This document shows, piece by piece, positions 1 through 5,842 of a DNA stretch of 6,046 bases. Under the pieces are notes generated by a model. That model had not been told where the DNA came from. It worked only from the letters and a program-made list of their open reading frames with translations, and did no database searches. Numbering within the stretch: the first letter of the stretch is position 1; each line of letters starts with the position of its first letter. Source of the stretch: Nitrospinota bacterium (GTDB lineage: Bacteria; Nitrospinota; Nitrospinia; Nitrospinales; Nitrospinaceae); assembly GCA_027298165.1 (NCBI GenBank), contig JAPUGN010000048.1:1-6046 (forward strand), in the 5' to 3' direction. Made by a program: the position numbers and the translations under genes.

Positions 1-279
1 GATGTCCTGCCGGGTGGTGACGTGCAGGATTCCGCTGGAATAGTTGGCACCGAAATCCGCCAGACAGTTGAGCTGGTCCGAAGTGATGCGGCCGAAGGGC
101 AGTTTGGTGCGGATCATCTGCACGTTGTCCTGCCGTTGTCCGTAAATGCCCTGTTGCAGGCGGAATCGTTTGAATTCCTCTTCGCCGACGTCGCCCCGCT
201 GAAGCCGTTCCACCTCGGCGGCGAAGTCTTCTATTTCCTGTTTGACCTCCGGCGGGAGGTTCAAGGTTTTCATATCCAT
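1..279 (-). CDS. Nitrite/sulfite reductase (siroheme, 4Fe-4S), N-terminal part, runs off the window
   Basis: This is the first 93 codons of a siroheme and [4Fe-4S] reductase of the nitrite/sulfite reductase family, which carries out six-electron reduction of nitrite to ammonia or sulfite to sulfide in the cytoplasm. The visible part is the ferredoxin-like half domain: FKRFRLQQGIYGQRQ (residues 36-50), IRTKLPFGR (56-64), then a substrate-side HVTTRQDI (86-93). R57 probably corresponds to a siroheme/anion-contacting arginine of CysI-type enzymes. The cysteines that bind the cluster lie beyond the window edge, so the family is clear but the substrate is not: ferredoxin-nitrite reductase (NirA-like) and assimilatory sulfite reductase share this half domain. 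The start chosen is ATG at 279; a second ATG two codons on (273) is possible. The Shine-Dalgarno match is weak (TTGAG only). A long leader with predicted hairpins precedes it. Confidence 0.88.
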   Translation of the reverse strand, partial: MDMKTLNLPPEVKQEIEDFAAEVERLQRGDVGEEEFKRFRLQQGIYGQRQDNVQMIRTKLPFGRITSDQLNCLADFGANYSSGILHVTTRQDI

Positions 280-309
280 GGTACAGCTCAAATTAATTTA
301 TAAAATCGC

Positions 310-407
310 GGCTTACGGGGATTTTGCCCAAGCCTGAGATTCTATATCATATTGGAAGAACACCGGGTGAAAATCCCGCAAATGCCCTGTTTATCAACGA
401 CCCGGTG
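310..407 (-). promoter_or_regulatory. Candidate structured 5' leader of the reductase gene
   Basis: Read on the minus strand, this region lies 31-128 bases before the reductase start and can form two hairpins. The distal one pairs CACCGGGT with ACCCGGTG (plus-strand 361-368 and 400-407, eight perfect pairs, 31-base loop). The proximal one pairs GGCTT with AAGCC (310-314 and 330-334) and then GGG with CCC around CAAAAT. The sequence AAAATCCC (370-377) in the first hairpin loop is the exact reverse complement of GGGATTTT (318-325) in the second, so a third, competing pairing is possible. That arrangement is typical of attenuators or riboswitches. I found no match to a known aptamer consensus, including cobalamin, SAM, TPP or glycine. 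The function is inferred from base pairing only. Confidence 0.4.
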
Positions 408-436
408 ACTCTAAATGATCATTACAATAGGTTGAT

Positions 437-466
437 GATATAACAAAAACATTTCAAAAAACACAA
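437..466 (-). promoter_or_regulatory. Possible promoter for the reductase gene
   Basis: On the minus strand TTGTGT (466-461) is followed after 18 bases by TATATC (442-437), a weak sigma70-like pair in an AT-rich stretch. Transcription would start near 430 and give a leader of about 150 bases holding both hairpins at 310-407. The match is poor enough that another start is possible. Confidence 0.25.
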
Positions 467-621
467 GAATGCGATTTTGGGTTATGCTTTTTCAGATGCC
501 TGAGAGTCTACCACCCAAAGTGCCTTCATGATACAGTATCTGGCTTTGATTTCAATGTATTAAGCGTCAGTCGCCCTCAGGGTAAAAGGCCTGCAGAAAG
601 GCCGGAAAGAGCCGTGTTGGA

Positions 622-1365
622 ATGGATCAGGTATGGATTATGGATCATTGGGCCTTCTGGTGGGTGCTGACCAACTTTGTGGTTTATCTGGCCGTTTTCG
701 GGGTGGCGTTGTGCATCAATTACAACTTCAACACCCTGATGGTCGGTGTGATTTATCTACTCCCGCTGATTCCCATGGGCCTGGGTCCGGAAAACGCCCC
801 CCGGTTCGTGGTGCAGTCGATGCATAATACCGTGTTCGGCATCATTGAACTGGTGATTTTTTCGATCACTGTCAAGCCGGCCGATGCCGCATTCGACCGG
901 GCTCACGTCAAACAGTTGCTGGGTCACACCCTGCCGATTGCCGTCGCCCTGATCGGGTTGTCCTATGTGTCCCGGATGAGCGTCGTTCCCCTGGGAAGAG
1001 TGGAACTGGGGATGATTATGACCCTCTTTTTGGCTGGATCAATCCTGCGGGTGATGGCGGTGGCTCAGCTGGGGTCGCAGGCTTTCAAATTCGATATCGT
1101 CTTCCGTGAGCAACAGGCCCTGCAGACGCAAAAACTGTATGCCTGGATACGTCATCCTTCTTACACGGCCATGATGATCGTCATTTTCGCTTACGCGTTG
1201 ACCACGCATTATTTGTGGGCGGGCGTTTTAGGAATGGCCTCCGCCTGGTTCGGGTTCCAGTACCGAATTCATTACGAGGAAAAAGCCCTGATGGAACAGT
1301 TCGGCGAGGAATACGCGGCGTACCGGAGCCAGACCGGGATGTGGTTTCCGCGGCTGATGCGCTGA
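622..1365 (+). CDS. Membrane methyltransferase, isoprenylcysteine carboxyl methyltransferase (ICMT)-like family
   Basis: This 247-residue integral membrane protein belongs to the ICMT/phospholipid methyltransferase superfamily, in which S-adenosylmethionine methylates a lipid-like or membrane-bound acceptor. Five or six hydrophobic segments are visible (about 12-34, 38-54, 63-84, 103-117, 127-148, 181-213). The C-terminal catalytic region is recognisable: residues 143-150, KLYAWIRHPSYTA (171-183) with the family's RHPxY motif, then YEEKALMEQFGEEYAAYR (218-235) and a final W-F-P. In this family the RHPxY histidine and the EE/YxxYR region bind the cofactor. Bacterial members rarely have known substrates, and there is no prenylated-protein partner here, so the acceptor is unknown. 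The start is supported by GGAAAGAG (604-611) ten bases upstream; ATG at 640 is an alternative. It converges with the next gene, leaving only nine bases between stop codons. Confidence 0.8.
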   Translation: MDQVWIMDHWAFWWVLTNFVVYLAVFGVALCINYNFNTLMVGVIYLLPLIPMGLGPENAPRFVVQSMHNTVFGIIELVIFSITVKPADAAFDRAHVKQLLGHTLPIAVALIGLSYVSRMSVVPLGRVELGMIMTLFLAGSILRVMAVAQLGSQAFKFDIVFREQQALQTQKLYAWIRHPSYTAMMIVIFAYALTTHYLWAGVLGMASAWFGFQYRIHYEEKALMEQFGEEYAAYRSQTGMWFPRLMR

Positions 1366-1374
1366 GGAGTGGTC

Positions 1375-1839
1375 TTAATTTTCGTGAATGTCCGGGAACC
1401 AGGTTTTCCAGTAGGGGGCGGTCATGCCGTCTGCGATTTCAACCGGATGCTGATACCATGCCGAGAGGCCGTAAACGGCGATGATATACAGGTAACTCGC
1501 GGTGTAGAACAGCGGCCGGTTGAGCATGAGACCCTGATACCGTGTGTCCGTCGGGCCTCCAAGATTTTTGACCCGGAAATAATTGGAAATCATCATCAGC
1601 AGAAACAGCATCAGGGGATTGTAATTGAATATGGAAATCAAAAAGGCCGCCACCGGCGCGGCGGTCAACAGCAGGGGGATTTTGATCACGCTGTTTTTGG
1701 TGATATGGTCAAAGGTGTTCAGGGCGGCGAGGTAACACACCAGATAAAATATTCCCGTCAGGAACAGCCACATCAGGAAGGCTAGTAGGGTGGCGCCGCC
1801 GGTAATGTCGTCCCAGCCGAGAATCATGGTCCAAAGCAT
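1375..1839 (-). CDS. Small membrane protein of unknown function
   Basis: I do not recognise this family. From ATG 1839 it encodes 154 residues with hydrophobic segments at about 16-40, 51-71 and 107-126 and perhaps a fourth around 72-86, so it is an inner membrane protein with three or four spans. A polar link (86-106) contains FRVKNLGGPTDTRYQG, and the tail is rich in aromatic residues. The frame is open much further upstream, to 2202, but that extension lies antisense across yraN and reads as non-protein-like, so I exclude it. The true start is uncertain: ATG 1839, TTG 1863 (giving RNGFWPVMLW, a more natural membrane N-terminus) and ATG 1899 (overlapping yraN by 21 bases) all lack a clear ribosome binding site. 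It diverges from yraN and converges on the methyltransferase. Confidence 0.65.
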   Translation of the reverse strand: MLWTMILGWDDITGGATLLAFLMWLFLTGIFYLVCYLAALNTFDHITKNSVIKIPLLLTAAPVAAFLISIFNYNPLMLFLLMMISNYFRVKNLGGPTDTRYQGLMLNRPLFYTASYLYIIAVYGLSAWYQHPVEIADGMTAPYWKTWFPDIHEN

Positions 1840-1866
1840 AACAGGCCAAAAACCGTTGCGCAATGC

Positions 1867-1873
1867 GGGAGGG
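1867..1873 (+). promoter_or_regulatory. Ribosome binding site fixing a GTG start for yraN
   Basis: GGGAGGG lies five bases before GTG 1879. It decides in favour of the GTG start, which also gives the expected YraN N-terminus. Confidence 0.75.
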
Positions 1874-1878
1874 AATCC

Positions 1879-2250
1879 GTGACGTACGAACGTCTGCATT
1901 TTGGCAAAGAGGGTGAGAGGGCGGCAGTCAAGTTCCTCAAGCAAAAGGGATACCGGATCGTGGAGAAAAACTACCGCAATAAAGCCGGGGAGATCGATAT
2001 CATAGCGGAGCATGGCCAGGTGCTGGTGTTCGTTGAGGTCAAATCCCGGGCCGGTGCCGAATTGGGAGAACCGTTGGAAGCGATCACGCCACACAAGCAG
2101 AGGAAAATTGGGCAGGTCGCCCGTGGGTTTATGACCCAGCACAAAATCGAAAACCGGGATTGCCGTTTCGATGTGGTGGGGATTCAGGGCGATCCCAACC
2201 AACCCAAACAGTGGGATATCGAATTGATTCAGGATGCGTTCCGCCTCTGA
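1879..2250 (+). CDS. yraN: YraN/UPF0102 family protein, predicted nuclease-fold
   Basis: This 123-residue protein has the length and motif order of the widespread YraN (UPF0102) family, which shares the PD-(D/E)xK nuclease fold. Its biological role is not established. Visible are the N-terminal G-x-x-GE-x-A motif (FGKEGERAAVKFL, 8-20), the core KAGEIDII (35-42) with E38 and D40, FVEVKSR (51-57) with E53 and K55 as the ExK element, a second FDVV strand (97-100), and the C-terminal WDIELIQDAF that matches the family's usual ending. All presumed catalytic positions are present, so the protein looks intact. Translation begins at GTG behind a strong GGGAGGG. No co-transcribed neighbour follows. 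Its 5' end almost abuts the divergent membrane protein gene, leaving 39 bases or fewer for both promoters. Confidence 0.92.
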   Translation: MTYERLHFGKEGERAAVKFLKQKGYRIVEKNYRNKAGEIDIIAEHGQVLVFVEVKSRAGAELGEPLEAITPHKQRKIGQVARGFMTQHKIENRDCRFDVVGIQGDPNQPKQWDIELIQDAFRL

Positions 2251-2466
2251 CGGTCCGGGGAAAAACCTCCCTTACCCGGTAGGCAACACTGCAGGGCGCC
2301 TTCTTCAGGGCATATATGCTTAAATAAGTTTACCTTTTAAAATTGTATAATTATATAATACTTAATGATGTAAATTGTAAGCTTGAGTGGAGGAGAATCA
2401 TTCATAAAAGTTGAACCGCTCTTTTTTGCAATGAACTTTGAGGAAGGGGTCTATACAATACAATAA

Positions 2467-2496
2467 ATACAACTGTATCCGGATAATGGTATCCGG
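2467..2496 (+). promoter_or_regulatory. Overlapping palindromes upstream of the Nfu gene, operator or mRNA hairpin
   Basis: Three nested symmetries lie within 30 bases: ATACA-AC-TGTAT (2467-2478), the ten-base palindrome TATCCGGATA (2476-2485), and a perfect seven-pair hairpin CCGGATA-ATGG-TATCCGG (2479-2496). The same region holds the direct repeat GTATCCGG at 2475 and 2489, period 14. It ends five bases before the AAGGAG ribosome binding site, so it could be a repressor operator or a stem controlling translation. The regulator is unknown. Confidence 0.4.
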
Positions 2497-2501
2497 TGTT
2501 C

Positions 2502-2507
2502 AAGGAG
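2502..2507 (+). promoter_or_regulatory. Ribosome binding site of the Nfu gene
   Basis: AAGGAG stands ten bases before ATG 2518 and supports that start over the internal methionines at residues 17, 49 and 55. It lies just after the hairpin at 2479-2496, so folding of that stem could affect its access. Confidence 0.6.
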
Positions 2508-2517
2508 TATTCATAAT

Positions 2518-3300
2518 ATGTCAGTGATCAAAAAATTATCGCAGATATTTTCCGGGTCGTCCTCCATGGAAAAGGAGGCGGTGGAAAACCCCGTCGAGTC
2601 CGATCAGCCGACGGAACCCAAAAACCCGTTTGCCGAACAGCCGCCGGTCCAGAGGCGGGTGATGCAGCCGACCGTTCTCATGGAACAGGTGGAGGCGACA
2701 GGGGCGACCGATCAAATTTTGATTAAGGCCCAGCCTTCGCGGGATAACGAGCAGTGCAAGTTCATGGTGAATCGTCCCCTCTTCGAGGGGCGTTCCTGGT
2801 TGTTTTCCAATTTTGAAGGTGCGGCGGGATCACCTTTGGCCGAGGCGCTGTTCAGCGTGGAATCGGTTGAGACGCTTCTGGTCCACGATTCCACTCTCGT
2901 GGTGACCAAAACCGGAGGCAAAGGGTTACCTGCCTGGGAAGCGCTTGCCAAAGAAGTGGGCGGCGCCCTCAGAAAATTGGTGGAGGCAGGGACGGCTCTG
3001 ATTGCGCAGGACATCGTGGATAAAATTCCCACCGAAGAGGTTGTGCGTAAGGATATTCAAAAAGTGATCGATACCGAGGTCAACCCCGGTGTCGCCGGAC
3101 ACGGCGGCCGGATCACGCTTACCGCGGTGACGGGCAATACGGTGACCATTGAAATGGGCGGCGGATGCCAGGGGTGCAGTGCGGCGGATTTGACGCTCAA
3201 GCAAGGCATCCACAGCGCGTTCCGCAAGGCCGCGCCGTATGTCGGCGCCATTTATGACGAAACCGACCACGCCGCCGGTTCGAATCCCTATTACAGTTAG
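2518..3300 (+). CDS. Nfu-type iron-sulfur cluster carrier (Nfu N-terminal plus NifU-like domain)
   Basis: This 260-residue cytosolic protein is a late-acting Fe-S carrier that would accept [4Fe-4S] clusters and pass them to client enzymes. It has three parts. Residues 1-60 form a polar, proline-rich extension without recognisable fold. Residues 66-155 match the Nfu N-terminal domain (ILIKAQPSRDNEQCKF, FEGAAGSPLAEALFSVESV, LVVTKTG). Residues 174-250 are the NifU C-terminal-like domain with GGR, then MGGGCQGCSAADLTLKQGI carrying the cluster-binding C217-x-x-C220, and a DETDHAAGSNPYY tail. This is the Nfu1-like architecture, not the E. coli NfuA type, whose N-terminal domain is a degenerate A-type scaffold. 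An intact CxxC suggests a working carrier. Siroheme reductases such as the one at the left edge need a 4Fe-4S cluster, but a specific link is inference. A small gene follows after eight bases. Confidence 0.9.
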   Translation: MSVIKKLSQIFSGSSSMEKEAVENPVESDQPTEPKNPFAEQPPVQRRVMQPTVLMEQVEATGATDQILIKAQPSRDNEQCKFMVNRPLFEGRSWLFSNFEGAAGSPLAEALFSVESVETLLVHDSTLVVTKTGGKGLPAWEALAKEVGGALRKLVEAGTALIAQDIVDKIPTEEVVRKDIQKVIDTEVNPGVAGHGGRITLTAVTGNTVTIEMGGGCQGCSAADLTLKQGIHSAFRKAAPYVGAIYDETDHAAGSNPYYS

Positions 3301-3308
3301 AGGAACCG

Positions 3309-3653
3309 ATGCCCAAGCTGAACCGATTTAACATCGAAATTGAAACCGGGGAAAGAGGTACCGCATTGCCGGTCCATTTCACCATCAACAACCACAAAAT
3401 GCCCTTAGAGGATACGCAGGGTGGAGTGGGCGCGGGGGAAACCTTCACCGGCGGATTCGAGATTCGAAGTTTCGCGCATTCCCTGACCCTCGTCGGTCCG
3501 GAAACGGGCCAATGGGATATCCGGAAAATCAAAGTGGATTTCGATTGCGAACAAAATCCTCCCTATTCGGCGGTGTTCGGGCAATTGACGCTGGATGAGA
3601 CCACCGAAGTCAATATCTGGCAGGACCCGCCGGTACCCACCTGGGATGTATGA
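3309..3653 (+). CDS. Hypothetical protein, 114 residues, following the Nfu gene
   Basis: I do not recognise this family. The start is well supported: GAGGA (3300-3304) lies four bases before ATG 3309, overlapping the stop codon of the Nfu gene, so the two are very likely co-transcribed and perhaps translationally linked. The product is soluble, with no signal peptide or membrane segment, and looks rich in beta strands: FNIEIETGERG (7-17), LPVHFTINNH (20-29), TFTGGFEIRSFAHSLTLVG (45-63), IRKIKVDFD (71-79), VFGQLTLDETTEVNIW (89-104). It has a single cysteine (C80) and several conserved-looking aromatic residues near the tail. A beta-sandwich or jelly-roll fold would fit, but that is a guess. 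Position next to an Fe-S carrier hints at a role in the same process. Its end faces the DUF3108 gene, 23 bases away, without a visible terminator. Confidence 0.72.
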   Translation: MPKLNRFNIEIETGERGTALPVHFTINNHKMPLEDTQGGVGAGETFTGGFEIRSFAHSLTLVGPETGQWDIRKIKVDFDCEQNPPYSAVFGQLTLDETTEVNIWQDPPVPTWDV

Positions 3654-3676
3654 AACGGTCCAGGTTTGGGGCAAGG

Positions 3677-4597
3677 TTACTTGTTCCGATGAATCGTCCC
3701 CCCGGAAAATCGAAAGCGCAGGTCCCCAAATAAAATAAAATCCTTGTAGATGGCTTCCAGCGGAATCAGGTGTTCGGAGGTCCAGTAATACAACTCTCCG
3801 TTTTCGGTTTTAAAAAGGTCGGAAGGCACCTCCACCTTCATCAACCGTTTTGAACCCTCCATTGTCCCCGCGCCCTCCGCTTCTTCATAGATCCGCTGTT
3901 CGGATTCTGTAGGAATATAGATGGATATTTTATTTTCCTTTTCAGGTTGATCGTCCTTGGTCCAGAAGGTGGGAATGTTGTAACTCCTGCCTTTTTCAAT
4001 TTTCCCATAAGCCGCATTGCGAAAATTGTAAAAAGCTCCCAACACGTCATCGAGTTGAGTATTTTCAGACAGAGGTTTGTTGAATTGTCCAACCAGTTCG
4101 TCATTTTTGAAAATAAACCAGCGGTGGCGCAGGGAGACATAATCCATAGCGTGAAAAATGCGTTCCCGTTCACCTCCGACGATGATTTCGCGGTCGAACG
4201 TGGCAGTGCGGAGCTTTTTGCCGCCATCGACAATGTAGAAGGAGGATATGTAAATGTGCTTGACATAAGATGTCAAAAATCCCACAAAGCCTTTGGTTTG
4301 TACCACCAGCCTGCATTTGAATTTGCCGTTTTCCTCGTAAAAACTCATCTGGGCCTCGCCGGCATTGGTAAAAATCATAAAATCGACGTCATAGTTAAGG
4401 GTTTCTCCGGCAAAGCGGCGGATATCCCCATCCAATGCAAAAGAATCGAATTTCCCCCATTTATCGATCGTTTGCTCGCTGGGATCGGATTTTACAGCTT
4501 CGGGGAGAGCTAGAGAAAATGCCGGGCTGGATCCACATATCGTTAATAATATCAATGAAAACAATAGATTAACTACTAATCGGGTGGGCTGACTCAT
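3677..4597 (-). CDS. Exported DUF3108-type protein, downstream paralogue
   Basis: This 306-residue protein starts with a signal peptide (hydrophobic core about 7-20; likely cleavage after AFS, residue 28). C21 is not in a proper lipobox because isoleucine precedes it, so a lipoprotein is unlikely. The mature part resembles DUF3108: GETLNYDVDF (64-73), TKGFVGF (101-107), SSFYIVDGG (118-126), DDVLGAFYNFRN (183-194) and GELYYWTSEHLIPLEA (267-282), followed by FGDLRF. Family members are periplasmic or envelope-associated beta-rich proteins of unknown function. It is a close paralogue of the gene at 4822-5724, with the motifs in the same register. TGGAGG (4604-4609) six bases upstream supports the ATG, and a good promoter lies just before it, so it can be expressed separately from its partner. 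Confidence 0.78.
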   Translation of the reverse strand: MSQPTRLVVNLLFSLILLTICGSSPAFSLALPEAVKSDPSEQTIDKWGKFDSFALDGDIRRFAGETLNYDVDFMIFTNAGEAQMSFYEENGKFKCRLVVQTKGFVGFLTSYVKHIYISSFYIVDGGKKLRTATFDREIIVGGERERIFHAMDYVSLRHRWFIFKNDELVGQFNKPLSENTQLDDVLGAFYNFRNAAYGKIEKGRSYNIPTFWTKDDQPEKENKISIYIPTESEQRIYEEAEGAGTMEGSKRLMKVEVPSDLFKTENGELYYWTSEHLIPLEAIYKDFILFGDLRFRFSGGTIHRNK

Positions 4598-4630
4598 AAC
4601 CGGCCTCCAATTAAATTAGAATTAATAAAT

Positions 4631-4660
4631 ATAATATATATTATTTAATATTAAAGTCAA
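4631..4660 (-). promoter_or_regulatory. Sigma70-like promoter of the downstream DUF3108 gene
   Basis: On the minus strand TTGACT (4660-4655) is followed by TATATT (4638-4633, 16-base spacer) or TATTAT (4636-4631, 18-base spacer) in a strongly AT-rich stretch. Transcription would start near 4625, about 28 bases before ATG 4597, leaving just enough leader for the TGGAGG site. Confidence 0.55.
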
Positions 4661-4687
4661 CCCCAAACTTAAAAATTCCAAATACCA

Positions 4688-4703
4688 CAGGATTTTAATC
4701 CTG
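4688..4703 (-). terminator. Symmetric hairpin between the DUF3108 genes, possible weak terminator
   Basis: CAGGAT and ATCCTG form a perfect six-pair stem around a four-base loop. Read on the minus strand it lies about 120 bases after the stop of the upstream DUF3108 gene. It is followed by a loosely T-rich run (TGGTATTTGGAATTTTT) rather than an immediate T tract, so termination would be inefficient. It could equally be a protein binding site upstream of the promoter at 4631-4660. Confidence 0.3.
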
Positions 4704-4821
4704 GCGGGAAGGGTCAGGAAGGATTGAGGCAACCGCCGGTTAGACCGGGCGCTTATCCCAGGGGGGTGAATCCGTTTCAATTCGGTTGGGTCTTATTGCT
4801 GAAAGGAGGGGGTGGGGACGA

Positions 4822-5724
4822 TTACCGCTTTAATTTCCCGGCGGCCCCGCGGGACAGTTTGGCATGCAAATCTCCCAGCAGGATATAATCTTTCACGGTG
4901 GTTTCCAGGGGGATAAGGTGTTTGGAGGTCCAGAAGACCAATTCTCCGGTTTGGGTATTGAAGACATCTTTTGGAATCAGGGCATTGAGCAACAGCTCGT
5001 TGTTTTTGGGCCGATTTTCCTCGATTCGGAACTGTTCCTGTTCCTCTTCTGTGTTGATGTAGGCGGTGACATTTTTCATGCTGTGGTCCGGAATGGTATC
5101 TATTTTATAGGTCTTTCCTTTGATCAGGTTGCCGTAAACCCCGTTACGAAAATTGTAAAATACCGCCAGGACATCGTCATAAACCACCCCTTCCGGTATG
5201 GGGTCCTTCTGGCTGGTTATCAACTCTCCGGATTTGAACAGGAACCAGAAATGTTTATTGTTGATATAATCCAAAAAGTGAACAGTTCGCTCTTCTATGT
5301 CGCCATTGATCACAAACCGTTCGAACTTACGGGTTCGAACCCTGCGGCCTTTATCGACAATATCGAATGAGGACTTGTAGTAGTGTTTCCGGTAATTGGT
5401 GAAAAAGCCCACGATCCCCTTGGTTTCCGCCGATAGAGAGGCGAAGTATTTTCCCTTGTATTCGTAAAATTTCACCTCGGCAGAGGCTGCCTTTTTGAAA
5501 AAGAGGAAATCGATATCATAATACAGGGTTTCCCCGGCGAACCGCCGGATATCCCCCCGGGGAGTGAAGGCCGTGTATTCGCCGAAGGGGGTGATGATGG
5601 AGGGGTTCCTGGGCGGCCCTGAAAATTCCGCAAAACCGGGGAAAAACGGTCCCAGCAAAGGTAGAATGAGCCCGAGGAGCAATGATATCAAACCTTTATA
5701 AATTTTTGGGGTCATCCGGGTCAT
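4822..5724 (-). CDS. Exported DUF3108-type protein, upstream paralogue
   Basis: From ATG 5724 this encodes 300 residues: a signal peptide with hydrophobic core about 11-29 and likely cleavage after GFA (residue 32), then a DUF3108-like mature domain. Key segments are GDIRRFAGETLYYDIDF (57-73), TKGIVGF (101-107), SSFDIVDKG (118-126), DDVLAVFYNFRN (183-194), and GELVFWTSKHLIPLE (260-274). Over residues 57-208 it aligns without gaps to its neighbour, with about 78 of 152 positions identical by hand count, so the pair arose by tandem duplication. The molecular role is unknown; envelope location follows from the signal peptide. The frame stays open to a TTG at 5736, but ATG 5724 puts both paralogues in the same register. 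ATG 5715 is also possible, and none has a strong ribosome binding site. The mature C-terminus is basic (GKLKR). Confidence 0.78.
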   Translation of the reverse strand: MTRMTPKIYKGLISLLLGLILPLLGPFFPGFAEFSGPPRNPSIITPFGEYTAFTPRGDIRRFAGETLYYDIDFLFFKKAASAEVKFYEYKGKYFASLSAETKGIVGFFTNYRKHYYKSSFDIVDKGRRVRTRKFERFVINGDIEERTVHFLDYINNKHFWFLFKSGELITSQKDPIPEGVVYDDVLAVFYNFRNGVYGNLIKGKTYKIDTIPDHSMKNVTAYINTEEEQEQFRIEENRPKNNELLLNALIPKDVFNTQTGELVFWTSKHLIPLETTVKDYILLGDLHAKLSRGAAGKLKR

Positions 5725-5842
5725 GGCTTCAATCAAGGGAACATAAATTCATTGAAATTAGAGCATGGATATTTTAGTATTTAGTCAAAATTTGTTATGA
5801 TTTTCAAGGCAGATAATCCTTTGAATCTATAAATTAGTAATC
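5725..5842. promoter_or_regulatory. Divergent promoter region between DUF3108 gene and clpS
   Basis: Both genes must be driven from these 118 AT-rich bases. Leftwards, TTGAAA (5807-5802), 18 bases, TAAATA (5783-5778) is a plausible pair for the DUF3108 gene. Rightwards, TTGTTA (5792-5797), 16 bases, TAATCC (5814-5819) is one option for clpS. A second -10-like TATAAA (5828-5833) would place the transcript start within a few bases of the clpS ATG. The two directions overlap, so they could interfere or be co-regulated. Confidence 0.4.

Larger units (their letters stand above)
280..621. other. Divergent intergenic region of 342 bases
   Basis: This gap separates the leftward reductase gene from the rightward methyltransferase. 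It contains the reductase leader structures and weak promoter described separately. Near the right end there is a small hairpin, GGCCT (588-592) with AGGCC (599-603), six-base loop, just before the methyltransferase ribosome binding site. Read leftwards it is followed by TTTT, so it could also act as a weak terminator on the minus strand. I found no convincing promoter for the methyltransferase and no supported small gene; the best short frame (469-531, 20 residues) has no ribosome binding site. Confidence 0.6.
2251..2517. other. AT-rich intergenic region before the Nfu gene
   Basis: No gene is supported in these 267 bases. After yraN there is a weak inverted repeat (CCGGG/CCCGG around 2256-2280) without a T tract, then the perfect palindromes GCATATATGC (2310-2319) and TATAATTATA (2346-2355) in a very AT-rich stretch that may hold a promoter (TTTACC, 17 bases, TATATA). 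A strong but orphan Shine-Dalgarno-like GGAGGAG occurs at 2389-2395. The last 50 bases contain the overlapping palindromes described separately. Confidence 0.5.

Noticed and set aside
22..303. Plus-strand open frame of 93 codons
   Set aside because: It is antisense to the reductase gene, whose minus-strand translation matches a known domain.
361..392. GGGTGAAAATCCCGCAAATG resembling part of a cobalamin riboswitch
   Set aside because: The rest of the B12 box and the conserved core around it are absent, and the orientation does not fit an adjacent cobalamin gene.
469..531. Twenty-residue frame in the left intergenic region
   Set aside because: No ribosome binding site and no recognisable product; length is expected by chance.
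490..540. Minus-strand ACTCTCAGGC with an upstream GAAGGC, reminiscent of a glycine riboswitch core
   Set aside because: The surrounding stems and the CAAAAGGAC end of the consensus are missing, so the resemblance is probably chance.
1840..2202. N-terminal extension of the minus-strand membrane protein across yraN
   Set aside because: It overlaps the well-supported YraN coding sequence on the opposite strand and has no ribosome binding site.
2310..2319. GCATATATGC palindrome as terminator of yraN
   Set aside because: A perfect palindrome with no loop and no T tract cannot form a useful terminator hairpin.
3947..4513. Plus-strand open frame of 188 codons
   Set aside because: It is the antisense shadow of the DUF3108 gene, which has a signal peptide, ribosome binding site and a paralogue next door.
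4864..5370. Plus-strand open frame of 168 codons
   Set aside because: Antisense shadow of the upstream DUF3108 gene; similarity between the two shadow frames merely follows from the paralogy on the other strand.
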